Source: Curtobacterium sp. 9128
Lineage (GTDB): Bacteria; Actinomycetota; Actinomycetes; Actinomycetales; Microbacteriaceae
Assembly (NCBI RefSeq): GCF_900086645.1
Contig: NZ_LT576451.1
Location: 3,410,001 to 3,474,000, forward strand
Direction of reading: 5' to 3'
Length of the DNA stretch: 64,000 bases
The notes under the pieces are model-generated. The model was not told the DNA's origin, made no database searches, and worked only from the letters and a program-made list of their open reading frames with translations. This document shows positions 44,518 to 53,194 of the stretch, piece after piece; positions within the stretch are counted from its first letter, which is position 1, and every line of letters starts with the position of its first letter. A program made the position numbers and the translations under genes.

Positions 44518-45813
44518 GTGCACGCACGAACCGCTTCACCGCTGAGCCGATCGGCGCTCAGTCGTCGGTCCTTCCTCCTCGGCACCGGCGCAGTCGGCGC
44601 GAGCCTGGCCCTCGCCGGGTGCGCGCCCGCGTCGTCGGGCTCCGGTCGGGAGACGATCACGTTCTACGTCTCGAAGCCCGAGGTCATCGGGTACTTCGAC
44701 GACGTCATCGCGAAGTTCCACGACAGCCAGTCGAAGATCCGGGTCATCCGTGACTCGACGTCGTCGCTGCCGGCGGACTTCGTGCGGAGCTCGCCGCCGG
44801 ACCTCGGCTGCCTGAACTACAACTACGCGATGGTGTCCTTCGTCGAGCACGGCGCATTGACCGACCTGTCCGACATGGACGAGGCCAAGGCCATCAACCC
44901 GGACCTCTGGACGCTCATGGAGCAGACGGCGTCCTACCCGGGTGAGCGGAACGCGCTGCCGTACTCGGTCACCGCCGCGTCGGTGATCTACAACAAGGAG
45001 ATCTTCGCCCAGCAGGGCATCGAGATCCCGACCACCTGGTCCGAGCTGGAGGCGGTCTGCGAGAAGCTCCTCGCCGCCGACGTCACGCCGTTCTACAACA
45101 CCTACAAGGACACGTGGACGCTCGCCCAGGGGATGTTCGACTACTCGATCGGCGGCATGCTCGACGTCGGGAAGACCTTCTCGGCGCTCGAGAAGGAGGG
45201 CACGTCGCTCACGCCGTCCTCCCCCGTGTCGTTCTCGAAGGACTTCGCACCGCCGATGGACCGGATGGCGCAGCTCGCGAAGTGGTCGAACAAGAACGCC
45301 GCGAGCCGTGCGTACGGCGACGGCAACCTCGCGTTCGCGAAGGGCGAGTCGGCGATGTACCTGCAGGGTCCGTGGGCGCTCATCGAGATCGCGAAGACGA
45401 ACCCGGACATGGACCTCGGCACGTTCCCGATGCCCGCGACCGACGACCCCGCCGACCTGAAGGTCCGGGTCAACGTCGACCTGGCGCTCTGGATCCCGAA
45501 GGCGTCGAAGAAGCAGGAGGCAGCGCGCGAGTTCCTCCGCTTCCTGATGTCCCCCGACGTCGCGGACAAGTACAACGCGGACAACAACGGGTTCGGCACC
45601 CGCAAGGACTCGCCCCCGGTCGCCAACCCGACGCTGCAGGGCATGCAGCAGTACTACGACGACGCGGCCTTCTACCTCGGCCCGTCGCAGCTCGTGCCGG
45701 CCGAGATCCCCGTGGCCAACTACGCGCAGTCCATCGCCCTCGGCGGCGACCCGGCTCCGCAGCTCCGCACACTCGATGCCGACTGGGCGCGCGTGGCGCG
45801 CCGGAAGGCCTGA
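44518..45813 (+). CDS. ABC sugar importer, solute-binding lipoprotein (Tat-type signal)
   Basis: The 431-residue CUT1 binding protein has a twin-arginine lipoprotein signal (LSRRSFLLGTGAVGASLALAGC, lipid cysteine about residue 40). GTG 44518 is chosen because CGGACGGAG lies just upstream; an upstream ATG would prefix about 25 residues without a ribosome site. It heads an operon with two permeases and a GH13 alpha-glucosidase, pointing to import of an alpha-glucoside such as a malto- or isomalto-oligosaccharide, sucrose or trehalose. Confidence 0.92.
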   Translation: MHARTASPLSRSALSRRSFLLGTGAVGASLALAGCAPASSGSGRETITFYVSKPEVIGYFDDVIAKFHDSQSKIRVIRDSTSSLPADFVRSSPPDLGCLNYNYAMVSFVEHGALTDLSDMDEAKAINPDLWTLMEQTASYPGERNALPYSVTAASVIYNKEIFAQQGIEIPTTWSELEAVCEKLLAADVTPFYNTYKDTWTLAQGMFDYSIGGMLDVGKTFSALEKEGTSLTPSSPVSFSKDFAPPMDRMAQLAKWSNKNAASRAYGDGNLAFAKGESAMYLQGPWALIEIAKTNPDMDLGTFPMPATDDPADLKVRVNVDLALWIPKASKKQEAAREFLRFLMSPDVADKYNADNNGFGTRKDSPPVANPTLQGMQQYYDDAAFYLGPSQLVPAEIPVANYAQSIALGGDPAPQLRTLDADWARVARRKA

Positions 45814-45842
45814 CCCGGTCTCGGACCGAGGAGACGATCACC

Positions 45843-46826
45843 ATGGCAATCGCCACGACGTCCTCCGGCGGCAGCCGCCGGAACAGCCCCACCGACAGCC
45901 CCGATCCCGACCGGGGCGGCTCCCCCACCGCGAGCGGCCGAGCGCCACGAACCGCACGGTCCCGGGTGCACCGCATCCAGCCGGTGTTCCTCGCCTTCCT
46001 CCTGCCCACGCTCGTCGTCTTCACACTGGCGATCACGGTGCCTGCCGTGATGGGCATCGTCCTCAGCTTCACCGACTCGGTCGGGTTCGGGGAGTTCGGG
46101 TTCACCGGCCTGACGAACTACCTCGCGATCTTCTCTGACCCGGCGATCCTGCACGCCTACCTGTTCACGATGGGCTTCTCGCTGGTCACCGTGCTCGTCG
46201 TGAACGCGCTGGCGCTCCTGCTGGCGATCGCCCTGACGAGCCGCATCCGTGCCAAGGTCGCCCTCCGCGCGGTGTTCGTGCTGCCGATGGTCATCTCGGG
46301 CATCGTCATCGCGTACGTGTTCTCGTTCCTCTTCTCGAACAGCCTGCCCGAGCTCGCGACGACGCTCGGGATCGCGCCGCTCGAGACGAGCATCCTCGCC
46401 AACCCCGACCTCGCCTGGATCGCGATCGTCGTGGTCACGACGTGGCAGGCGATCCCCGGCACGCTGCTCATCTACATCGCGGGGGTCCTCGCGATCCCCG
46501 GCGAGGTGTACGAGGCCGCGGCCATCGACGGCGCGTCGTCGTGGCGGCAGCTCGTCTCGATCACGATGCCGCTCACCGCCGGCTACATCGTCATCAACCT
46601 GATCCTCGGCTTCAAGAACTTCCTCAACGCCTACGACGTGATCGTCGGTCTCACCGCCGGAGGCCCGGGGACCGCGACCACGAGTGTCGCGATGTCGATC
46701 TTCAACGGGTTCAACAGCGGCGACTACTCCTACCAGATGGCGAACGCGACGATCTTCTTCGTCATCACCGTCATCCTCGCGCTCGTCCAGCTGCGGCTCA
46801 GCCGCGGGAAGGCCCTCTTCTCATGA
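45843..46826 (+). CDS. ABC sugar importer permease (MalF type)
   Basis: The 327-residue permease starts with a hydrophilic Ser/Pro-rich tail of about 45 residues, then six helices and the EAA loop VYEAAAIDGASSWRQLVSITMPL. ATG 45843 follows GAGGAG. Its stop overlaps the next permease start (ATGA). It is the partner of the binding protein encoded 29 bases upstream. Confidence 0.93.
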   Translation: MAIATTSSGGSRRNSPTDSPDPDRGGSPTASGRAPRTARSRVHRIQPVFLAFLLPTLVVFTLAITVPAVMGIVLSFTDSVGFGEFGFTGLTNYLAIFSDPAILHAYLFTMGFSLVTVLVVNALALLLAIALTSRIRAKVALRAVFVLPMVISGIVIAYVFSFLFSNSLPELATTLGIAPLETSILANPDLAWIAIVVVTTWQAIPGTLLIYIAGVLAIPGEVYEAAAIDGASSWRQLVSITMPLTAGYIVINLILGFKNFLNAYDVIVGLTAGGPGTATTSVAMSIFNGFNSGDYSYQMANATIFFVITVILALVQLRLSRGKALFS

Positions 46827-47731
46827 CGCTCCCTGCACCGCTCCAGCCGTCCACCACCCGCACCGGCAGCATGCGGTCGATCGACGCGGACTCCGCCCGC
46901 GGCCGTCGATCGAAGAGCGGCTGGAACTGGCCGCTGACGATCATCCTGGCGATCTGCTCGCTGACGGTCTTCGTCCCGCTGTACGTCACGGTCGTGATGG
47001 CGTTCAAGACCACGAGCCAGGCGCTCGACGGCAACGCGTTCTCGCTGCCGGCACCGTTCAGCATGGACGGGTTCGTCCGGGCCTGGGAGCTGACCGACTT
47101 CCCGCGGGCGTTCGGCGTCTCCGTGCTCGTCGCCGCGATCTCCGTCACCGGGACGATCCTCCTTGCGTCGTTCGCCGCCTACGCGATCTCGCACAACTGG
47201 CAGCACCGGCTGTTCCGCTGGTCGTTCTTCTACCTGCTCGCCGCGATGTTCCTGCCGTTCCCGGTCCTGGCGCTGTCGCAGGTCAAGCTCACCGGCATGG
47301 TCGGTCTCGACAACCCGATCGGCGTCGCGATCCTGCACATCATGTTCCAGCTGTCCTTCAGCGTGCTGCTCTTCACCGCGTTCCTCCGCTCGATCCCCGG
47401 CGAGCTCGAGGAGAGCGCCCGCATCGACGGCGCGAGCGTCGGCCAGGTGTTCTGGCGGCTGCTGTTCCCGCTCCTGGCACCGATGAGCGCGACCGTCGGG
47501 ATCTTCGCGTTCCTGGCGTCGTGGAACGACTACATGATGCCGGCGCTCATCACGGCCGATCCGGCGCTGCAGACGCTCCCCGTGCTGCAGCAGATCTTCC
47601 AGAGCCAGTTCAGCAACAACTACAACGTCTCGTTCGCCTCGTACCTCATGGCGATGGCGCCGTCCATCATCGTGTACGTCCTCACCCAGCGATGGGTGAT
47701 GTCCGGTGTGACGCAGGGCGCCATCAAGTGA
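46823..47731 (+). CDS. ABC sugar importer permease (MalG type)
   Basis: The 302-residue permease has six helices and the EAA loop LEESARIDGASVGQVFWRLLFPL. The start ATG overlaps the preceding stop. The operon lacks an ATPase gene like the other two sugar importers in the window. The alpha-glucosidase gene begins 35 bases downstream. Confidence 0.93.
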   Translation: MTLPAPLQPSTTRTGSMRSIDADSARGRRSKSGWNWPLTIILAICSLTVFVPLYVTVVMAFKTTSQALDGNAFSLPAPFSMDGFVRAWELTDFPRAFGVSVLVAAISVTGTILLASFAAYAISHNWQHRLFRWSFFYLLAAMFLPFPVLALSQVKLTGMVGLDNPIGVAILHIMFQLSFSVLLFTAFLRSIPGELEESARIDGASVGQVFWRLLFPLLAPMSATVGIFAFLASWNDYMMPALITADPALQTLPVLQQIFQSQFSNNYNVSFASYLMAMAPSIIVYVLTQRWVMSGVTQGAIK

Positions 47732-47766
47732 CCGACACGAGCACCACCGAAAGGACACCACCCCTC

Positions 47767-49425
47767 ATGACCGATGTGCTGACCGCACAGGACCCGACGG
47801 CCACCGACGAGACCTGGTGGCGCCAGGCGAGCGTCTACCAGATCTACCCGCGGTCCTTCGCGGACGCGAACGGCGACGGGATCGGCGACCTCGCCGGCAT
47901 CACCGAGCGCGTGCCCTACCTGGCGTCACTCGGCGTCGAGGCCGTCTGGCTCAGCCCCTTCTACCCGTCGGCACTCGCCGACGGCGGCTACGACGTCGAC
48001 GACTACCGCGACGTCGACCCGAAGCTCGGCACGCTCGAGGACTTCGACGCGATGGTCGCCGCCCTGCACGGCGCCGGGATCCGGGTGATCGTCGACATCG
48101 TCCCGAACCACACGAGCGACCGGCACGAGTGGTTCCGCGAGGCCCTCGCCGCGCCCGCCGGCAGCCCGGCCCGCGACCGCTACGTGTTCCGCGACGGCAC
48201 CGGCCCCGCCGCCGAGAACCCACCGGCCGACTGGGTCTCGATCTTCGGCGGCCCGGCCTGGACCGCAGCGGGCGACGGCCAGTGGTACCTGCACAGCTTC
48301 GCGAAGGAGCAGCCCGACCTGAACTGGGCGAACCGGGAGGTCCGGGACGACTTCCTGCACACCCTGCGCTTCTGGTCCGACCGCGGGGTCGACGGCTTCC
48401 GCATCGACGTGGCACACGGGCTCTCGAAGGACCTCGGCGAGGTCCTGCCGACCTGGGCCGAACTCTCCGCCATGCCGAAGGACGGCACGCACCCACTCTG
48501 GGACCGTGACGACGTCCACGAGATCTATGCGGAGTGGCGGAAGGTCTTCGACGAGTACACCCCGGCCCGCACCGCGGTCGCCGAGGCGTGGGTCGCCGCC
48601 GACCGCCGTGCCCGCTACGCGAGCGCCGACGGGCTGGGGCAGGCGTTCAACTTCGACCTGCTCGAAGCCGACTTCGACGCGCCGTCGTTCCGGTCGATCA
48701 TCGAGTTCAACCTCGGTCTCGCCGAGCAGTCCGGCTCCTCGACAACGTGGGTCTTCTCGAACCACGACGTCGTCCGGCACGCCACCCGCTACGCACTGCC
48801 GCCGCAGAACGGTGCGGCCGAGAAGCAGGGCGGCGCATGGCTGCTCGCCGGCGGCTCGCCGGATGCACTCGACCAGGAGCTCGGGCTCCGGCGCGCGCAG
48901 GCGGCGACGCTGCTGGAGCTCGCGCTGCCGGGCTCGGCGTACATGTACCAGGGTGAGGAGCTCGGCCTGCAGGAGGTCGGCGACATCCCCGCCGCCGACC
49001 GTCAGGACCCGGCGTTCTTCCGGAACCCGGGCGTCGACGTCGGCCGTGACGGCTGCCGTGTCCCGATCCCGTGGACCAGGGACGGGTCGTCGTTCGGCTT
49101 CGGCTCAGGTGGCTCGCACCTGCCGCAGCCGGCGTGGTTCGGCGGGTTCTCGGTCGAGGCGGAGGACGACGACCCCGACTCCACGCTGAACCTCTACCGG
49201 AAGGCGCTCGGCCTCCGTGGACAGCTGCAGTCCGAGGAGCGCCTCGAGTGGCTCGACACCGGTCGCGACGACGTGCTCGCGTTCCGCCGGCCGAACGGCT
49301 GGACCAACGTCACGGTGTTCGGAGACGAGCCGTACGAACTCCCCGCGGGTGCGCTGCTGCTCGCCTCGGCGCCGGTGGCAGACGGCGCCCTGACGGGCGT
49401 GGGGACCGCCTGGTTGCGCGCCTAG
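47767..49425 (+). CDS. Alpha-glucosidase, GH13
   Basis: The 552-residue cytoplasmic enzyme has the four GH13 regions: DIVPNHT (D110, N114, H115), FRIDVAHG with nucleophile D214, EAW with acid/base E273, and SNHDVVRH with transition-state stabiliser D334. A C-terminal beta domain follows. It should hydrolyse alpha-glucosides imported by the preceding ABC system. Val after the nucleophile is associated with alpha-1,6 preference in some subfamilies, but that rule is not general, so linkage is left open. ATG 47767 is chosen; GTG 47728 overlapping the permease stop is possible. Confidence 0.92.
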   Translation: MTDVLTAQDPTATDETWWRQASVYQIYPRSFADANGDGIGDLAGITERVPYLASLGVEAVWLSPFYPSALADGGYDVDDYRDVDPKLGTLEDFDAMVAALHGAGIRVIVDIVPNHTSDRHEWFREALAAPAGSPARDRYVFRDGTGPAAENPPADWVSIFGGPAWTAAGDGQWYLHSFAKEQPDLNWANREVRDDFLHTLRFWSDRGVDGFRIDVAHGLSKDLGEVLPTWAELSAMPKDGTHPLWDRDDVHEIYAEWRKVFDEYTPARTAVAEAWVAADRRARYASADGLGQAFNFDLLEADFDAPSFRSIIEFNLGLAEQSGSSTTWVFSNHDVVRHATRYALPPQNGAAEKQGGAWLLAGGSPDALDQELGLRRAQAATLLELALPGSAYMYQGEELGLQEVGDIPAADRQDPAFFRNPGVDVGRDGCRVPIPWTRDGSSFGFGSGGSHLPQPAWFGGFSVEAEDDDPDSTLNLYRKALGLRGQLQSEERLEWLDTGRDDVLAFRRPNGWTNVTVFGDEPYELPAGALLLASAPVADGALTGVGTAWLRA

Positions 49426-49440
49426 CGCGAGCAGGCGACA

Positions 49441-49480
49441 GACGGGAGGCACGGTGCGGGCAGGCACCGTGCCTCCCGTC
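49441..49480. terminator. Bidirectional terminator hairpin
   Basis: A perfect 17-bp inverted repeat (49441-49457, beginning GACGGGAGGCACGG, with 49464-49480) with a 6-nt loop lies between the convergent alpha-glucosidase and TetR genes, 15 bases after the former's stop. No T-tract follows, as is common in GC-rich actinobacteria. Confidence 0.85.
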
Positions 49481-49503
49481 CGTCACGGGGTGCGTGCAGG
49501 ACG

Positions 49504-50169
49504 TCAGCCGGCAGGCAGGACGGGTGACGTCGGGACACCGTCGAGGTCCCACGCCGGGACGTGACGGTGCCGCCAGCCCGCGCGGAGCGCGCGGACCGCG
49601 TGGTCGTACTCGGCGAGCGCGTCGAGGCCCGGTCGCACGAGGAGCTGGATCTGGAGTCCCTGGTACAGGGCGAGCAGCTGCGTGGCCGCGTGCTCGGCGG
49701 AGACCACCGCGTCCTCCGTGCCCGCGTCGAAGTCGCGCTGGAACCCCGCCGTCAGCGCACCGACGTACTCGGCGTACCGCTTCCGGAACAGCTCCGCGAA
49801 GGTGGTGTCGGCGCCCGCGATGTTGATCACGCCGGCGAGGACCCGGACGAGACCCGGGTCGGCGACGTCCTCGGCGAGGGTCATCCGGACGTAGTCGATC
49901 GTCGTCGCCGGCTTCTGGCGTCTGGTCGATCCGCGGAGGTCGGTCCACGCGTCGTAGGTGACCAGCAGCAGGGCGTCCCACGTCGGGAACGCCCGGGCGA
50001 CGGCGTCGAGCGGCACACCGGCGATGTCCGCGACGACCGCCGCGTCGACCTCGGTGAACGGGTGCAGGCGGTAGGCGCGGATGGCCGCCCGGATGAGGCG
50101 CTCCGCGATCGTCTGTTCGTCGACGATCGTGTCGTCAGTCAGTGTCTCCACCCGGACATCCCATCGCAT
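49504..50169 (-). CDS. TetR-family transcriptional regulator
   Basis: The 221-residue protein has an N-terminal TetR-type three-helix DNA-binding domain (AERLIRAAIRAYRLHPFTEVDAAVVADIAGVPLDAVARAFPTWDALL, residues about 22-68) and a C-terminal helical ligand domain with a TetR_C-like YQGLQIQLLVRPG segment. The recognition helix is less canonical than usual (VPLDAVARAFPTW). It is followed by the alpha-glucosidase operon terminator and preceded by an unrelated membrane protein gene; targets are unknown. Confidence 0.87.
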   Translation of the reverse strand: MRWDVRVETLTDDTIVDEQTIAERLIRAAIRAYRLHPFTEVDAAVVADIAGVPLDAVARAFPTWDALLLVTYDAWTDLRGSTRRQKPATTIDYVRMTLAEDVADPGLVRVLAGVINIAGADTTFAELFRKRYAEYVGALTAGFQRDFDAGTEDAVVSAEHAATQLLALYQGLQIQLLVRPGLDALAEYDHAVRALRAGWRHRHVPAWDLDGVPTSPVLPAG

Positions 50170-50209
50170 CGACGAGGACCTGTCGCGTCCCAGACCGGGG
50201 GCCGTGCGC

Positions 50210-50899
50210 TCAGTCGCCTGGCAACCCGAGCTTCGACCCGCGAGGGTCGGCGCCTCGCGCCGCTGATCCCGCTGGTGGCGTCCAGGGCGGGGTCGCCTCG
50301 ACCCGCCGCCGGGTCAGCTCCGCCCGCCCGAGCCACACGACCGTCGCGACGACGCTCCCACCCTGCAGGAGCAGGAACACCGGTGGCATGAGCAGGACGA
50401 CGAGGCTCTGCGTGGACGCCAGCCCGCTGGCGAGCGCGCCGATCCATGTCGCGAGCCACCCGAACGGGATCCAGCGCAACCGATCCGTGCTCGCGACCGC
50501 GGGCTCGACCATCCTCGACGCCTGGGCGAGGACCTCGTCGCGGTCCTCGGGGAGGAGCTCCGGCGGTCGGGCCGCGAACTGCTGCCCGATGCGCTCGTGC
50601 CGTCGCCACCCGCCGGGGAACGGCTGCCACCGCTGGGGCTGGAGCTTCCGTGCGGTCCGGAAGAACACCGCGGCGAAGCACCCGATCGCCGCCGCGAAGG
50701 CGACCGCCGAGACGATCGTCTGCGGAAGGGGCGTCCCCAGCCATCCGGTCATCCCGTCCGACACGATCGTCGCCGCACCGACGATGACGGCGACGGAACC
50801 GCAGACGATCGTCCGACGTCGGGTGCGCCTCGGCTCGAGGAACTCGTGCCGCCTGGCACGGAACACCCGCAGGCCGGTCAGGAACGCGCCATCGCTCAT
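50210..50899 (-). CDS. Membrane protein of unknown function
   Basis: The 229-residue protein has a charged N-terminus (RARRHEFLEPRRTRRR), two helices (IVCGSVAVIVGAATIVSDGM and IVSAVAFAAAIGCFAAVFF), a cytoplasmic stretch of about 70 residues rich in Arg/Pro/Glu, and two more helices (LATWIGALASGLASTQSLVVLL and FLLLQGGSVVATVVWL). It lies 33 bases downstream of pnuC in the same direction and may be co-transcribed. No family recognised. Confidence 0.75.
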   Translation of the reverse strand: MSDGAFLTGLRVFRARRHEFLEPRRTRRRTIVCGSVAVIVGAATIVSDGMTGWLGTPLPQTIVSAVAFAAAIGCFAAVFFRTARKLQPQRWQPFPGGWRRHERIGQQFAARPPELLPEDRDEVLAQASRMVEPAVASTDRLRWIPFGWLATWIGALASGLASTQSLVVLLMPPVFLLLQGGSVVATVVWLGRAELTRRRVEATPPWTPPAGSAARGADPRGSKLGLPGD

Positions 50900-50932
50900 G
50901 CTCCCACCATGCCGTCCGGTTCCCGGTGGCGC

Positions 50933-51598
50933 TCAGCCGACGGTGACGGGAGCCGCAGGTGGCTTCGTGCGCTGCCGCATCCAGACGAAGAAGCCGGTCA
51001 GGGTGAAGACGCCGTAGAAGACGTACATCAGCCCGGACGCGTAGTACCCGGCGGAGAACAGCAGCGGGACGCCCACCAGGTCCACGGCGACCCAGATGAG
51101 CCAGAACTCGACCCAGCCCTTCGCCATGCCGTAGGTCGCGAGCAGGGACCCGACGAAGATCCAGGCATCGCTCCACACCGGCTCGTACGACCCCAGGGCG
51201 CGGAAGACCGGCGTCAGCACGAGCGTCCCGCCGACCATGCCGACGACGAGCAGTCCACGGGTCCGCCACGACGCCCACTTCGGGTCGATGACGGTCGTCG
51301 ACTCGGCGGGGCGATGGGTCCAGCGGTACCAGCCGTAGACGCTGACGATGATGAACATCACCTGGCGTCCGGCCTGGCCGAGCAGGTTGACCGGGTTCGG
51401 GGTGTCGAAGAGCGCACCCATGAAGACCGTGAAGAGCAGGACGTTGCCGACGATGCCGACGGGCCACGCCCACACCTTGCGGCGCATGCCGCCGAGGGCG
51501 CTGAGCAGCCCGAAGACGTTGCCGATCACCTCGCGCCAGAGCACGGTCTGGTCTCCGACGACGATCTGCGCGTCGAACAGCCAGCGCACGATGCCCAT
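50933..51598 (-). CDS. pnuC: Nicotinamide riboside transporter PnuC
   Basis: The 221-residue PnuC-type membrane facilitator has seven predicted helices. Family features include a WREVIGNVFGLLSALGGMRRKVWAWPVGIVGN first repeat and YGWYRWTH in the middle. It admits nicotinamide riboside or a related vitamin precursor, trapped by phosphorylation inside. ATG 51598 follows GAGGAGGGCCC; upstream starts lack a ribosome site. PnuC paralogues can carry thiamine or riboflavin instead, and no riboswitch or biosynthetic neighbour settles the substrate. Confidence 0.88.
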   Translation of the reverse strand: MGIVRWLFDAQIVVGDQTVLWREVIGNVFGLLSALGGMRRKVWAWPVGIVGNVLLFTVFMGALFDTPNPVNLLGQAGRQVMFIIVSVYGWYRWTHRPAESTTVIDPKWASWRTRGLLVVGMVGGTLVLTPVFRALGSYEPVWSDAWIFVGSLLATYGMAKGWVEFWLIWVAVDLVGVPLLFSAGYYASGLMYVFYGVFTLTGFFVWMRQRTKPPAAPVTVG

Positions 51599-51971
51599 GG
51601 GCCCTCCTCGTTTCCGGTCCGTGCAACCGTATTGGGGCCGGGCGCATTCCTGTGCTTGTCGTCCGTGATCGGGGTACAAACAGTGTCCGCTGTCTCGGGG
51701 ACAAAAATGGCCCCCGGATTGGGTGCATTCAGACGCATGATTCCTCTTGTCCGCACTTTGGGGGACGGGTAGTTTCGATACCGGAACGAATCCTGCCCGC
51801 CCAGGTCGTCAGCAGTCGCTCACGACCCCGGAGCCCGGCGATCCGCTCTCGGCACAGGTCAGCCGCGGCCCCCGACCCCCGGGGCCGATGACACCGTCCT
51901 GCCGGCGCGCCAACCCGAACCCGCGTGCCGGTGGCCTTCCGCGCCCCTGTGTGCGCAGAAACGGACTCCTC
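51599..51971 (+). promoter_or_regulatory. 373-base intergenic region with paired 19-bp repeats before the SipW-type cluster
   Basis: The gap between pnuC and the secreted-protein cluster is less GC-rich than its surroundings and contains two similar 19-mers, TGTCCGCTGTCTCGGGGAC (51684-51702) and TGTCCGCACTTTGGGGGAC (51748-51766). They are 15/19 identical, 64 bases apart, and each ends in a GTCC/GGAC dyad. A weaker third copy may lie at 51669-51687. They are placed as regulator-binding sites would be. The last 150 bases before the first start codon look like a long leader with no structure I can name. Confidence 0.6.
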
Positions 51972-52526
51972 ATGCACAAGATCGTCACCGGTGCCATCGC
52001 CGGCGCCGCCGGCGTCGCGCTCCTCCTCGGCGGAGCGGGCACCTTCGCCCTCTGGAACGCCAGCGCCTCCACCGCCGCCAGCGCTGTCAGCTCGGGCACG
52101 CTCACGCTCAGCGCGGCGAACGACGGCGTCTGGACCGACATCACCAACGGACGCTCGACGACCATCAACCCCGCGAACGTCCTCATGGTGCCCGGCAACA
52201 AGTACCAGTTCACGCAGACGCTGAACATCGGCGCGACCGGCCAGGACCTCAAGGCCAACCTGACCTACGCGAGCCAGAGCATCACGGGCGACTCGGCCCT
52301 GGTCGCCGCGACCACGAAGACGCTCGCCGTGACCTCGACGAGCGCGTCGGTCGTGCAGTCGACCTCGAATGCGAACACCTTCGTGGTGTCGCCGTCGAGC
52401 ACCACCTCCCCCGTCAAGGTCGTCTTCACGATCGAGCTGCCGTCCTCGGCGACGACGGGCCAGAACGGCACCGTGAACGTCGGTGCGCTCGCCTTCACGC
52501 TGACGCAGACCGCGATCGGCTCCTGA
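51972..52526 (+). CDS. SipW-dependent-type secreted protein (TasA/camelysin-like signal)
   Basis: The 184-residue product starts with the alternate signal peptide of SipW substrates (VTGAIAGAAGVALLLGGAGTFALWNASAS). The hydrophobic core ends in GTFALWNAS, which resembles the GTFAYFSD-type end of TasA-family signals. The mature part of about 150 residues is Thr/Ser/Ala-rich and beta-prone with no cysteine or enzyme motif. A signal peptidase of matching type is encoded three genes downstream. An extracellular fibre or surface-layer component is inferred. Confidence 0.82.
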   Translation: MHKIVTGAIAGAAGVALLLGGAGTFALWNASASTAASAVSSGTLTLSAANDGVWTDITNGRSTTINPANVLMVPGNKYQFTQTLNIGATGQDLKANLTYASQSITGDSALVAATTKTLAVTSTSASVVQSTSNANTFVVSPSSTTSPVKVVFTIELPSSATTGQNGTVNVGALAFTLTQTAIGS

Positions 52527-52594
52527 TCCGCGGCGTGGTCGGCCCCTGATCCGCCGACCACGCCGCTCCCTCCACGACCAGCGGGGAGACGCGC

Positions 52595-53194
52595 ATGACG
52601 AACGCACCGACGGGACGCCACCGTGCCCCGCGCGCTCGCCTGCGCTTCCACGCCTGGGCATGGCTCGCCTCCCTCGTCGTGGCGGTCGCCGTGGCGACGA
52701 CGCTGCTCGGCACCGGCGGCACCTACGCCCTCTGGAACGCCTCGGCGAGCACGAACGCATCGAGCGTCAAGTCCGGCACCGCCACCGTCACGGTCGGTGC
52801 GCTCAGCCCGATGAACACCTCGGTGCTCGCGCCCGGTCGCAGCACGACCGGCACGTTCACCGTGAAGAACACCGGATCGGTGCCGCTCTCGATCCGCGTC
52901 GCGACGACCGCCACCAAGGTCTCGTACGCGAGCGCGTCCGACGCCACGGTCCTCGGCGCGCAGACGCTCCGGCTGGCCTCGGTGAACACCACAGCCGACT
53001 GCCGCGGCGGTCTGTCCGGCGCGAGCGGCCCGATCGCCACCTTCGACACCGGGAGCGGCTACTACACCCTGCCCGTCGGAGCGACCGGCATCGCCTGCAT
53101 CCAGCTCGGCCTCGGCTCCGACGCACCGCAGTCTGTCGCCGGAGCGGTGACGGACTTCACGCTCACCGTCACGGGAACGCAGGTGGCACCGTGA
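52595..53194 (+). CDS. SipW-dependent-type secreted protein
   Basis: The 199-residue protein has an Arg-rich N-terminus (GRHRAPRARLRF) followed by the alternate signal LASLVVAVAVATTLLGTGG and TYALWNASAS, closely matching the preceding gene's signal end. The mature domain is beta-rich (TGTFTVKNTGSVPLSIRVATT, a NEAT/TasA-like strand pattern). It has two cysteines (TTADCRGG and GIACIQL) that may form a disulfide. Its stop overlaps the next start (GTGA), so the cluster is translated together. Confidence 0.82.
   Translation: MTNAPTGRHRAPRARLRFHAWAWLASLVVAVAVATTLLGTGGTYALWNASASTNASSVKSGTATVTVGALSPMNTSVLAPGRSTTGTFTVKNTGSVPLSIRVATTATKVSYASASDATVLGAQTLRLASVNTTADCRGGLSGASGPIATFDTGSGYYTLPVGATGIACIQLGLGSDAPQSVAGAVTDFTLTVTGTQVAP

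Noticed and set aside
51599-51971. A c-di-GMP or NAD-type riboswitch between pnuC and the surface-protein cluster
   Set aside because: The conserved core sequences of those classes were not found on either strand; the paired 19-mers look more like protein-binding sites.
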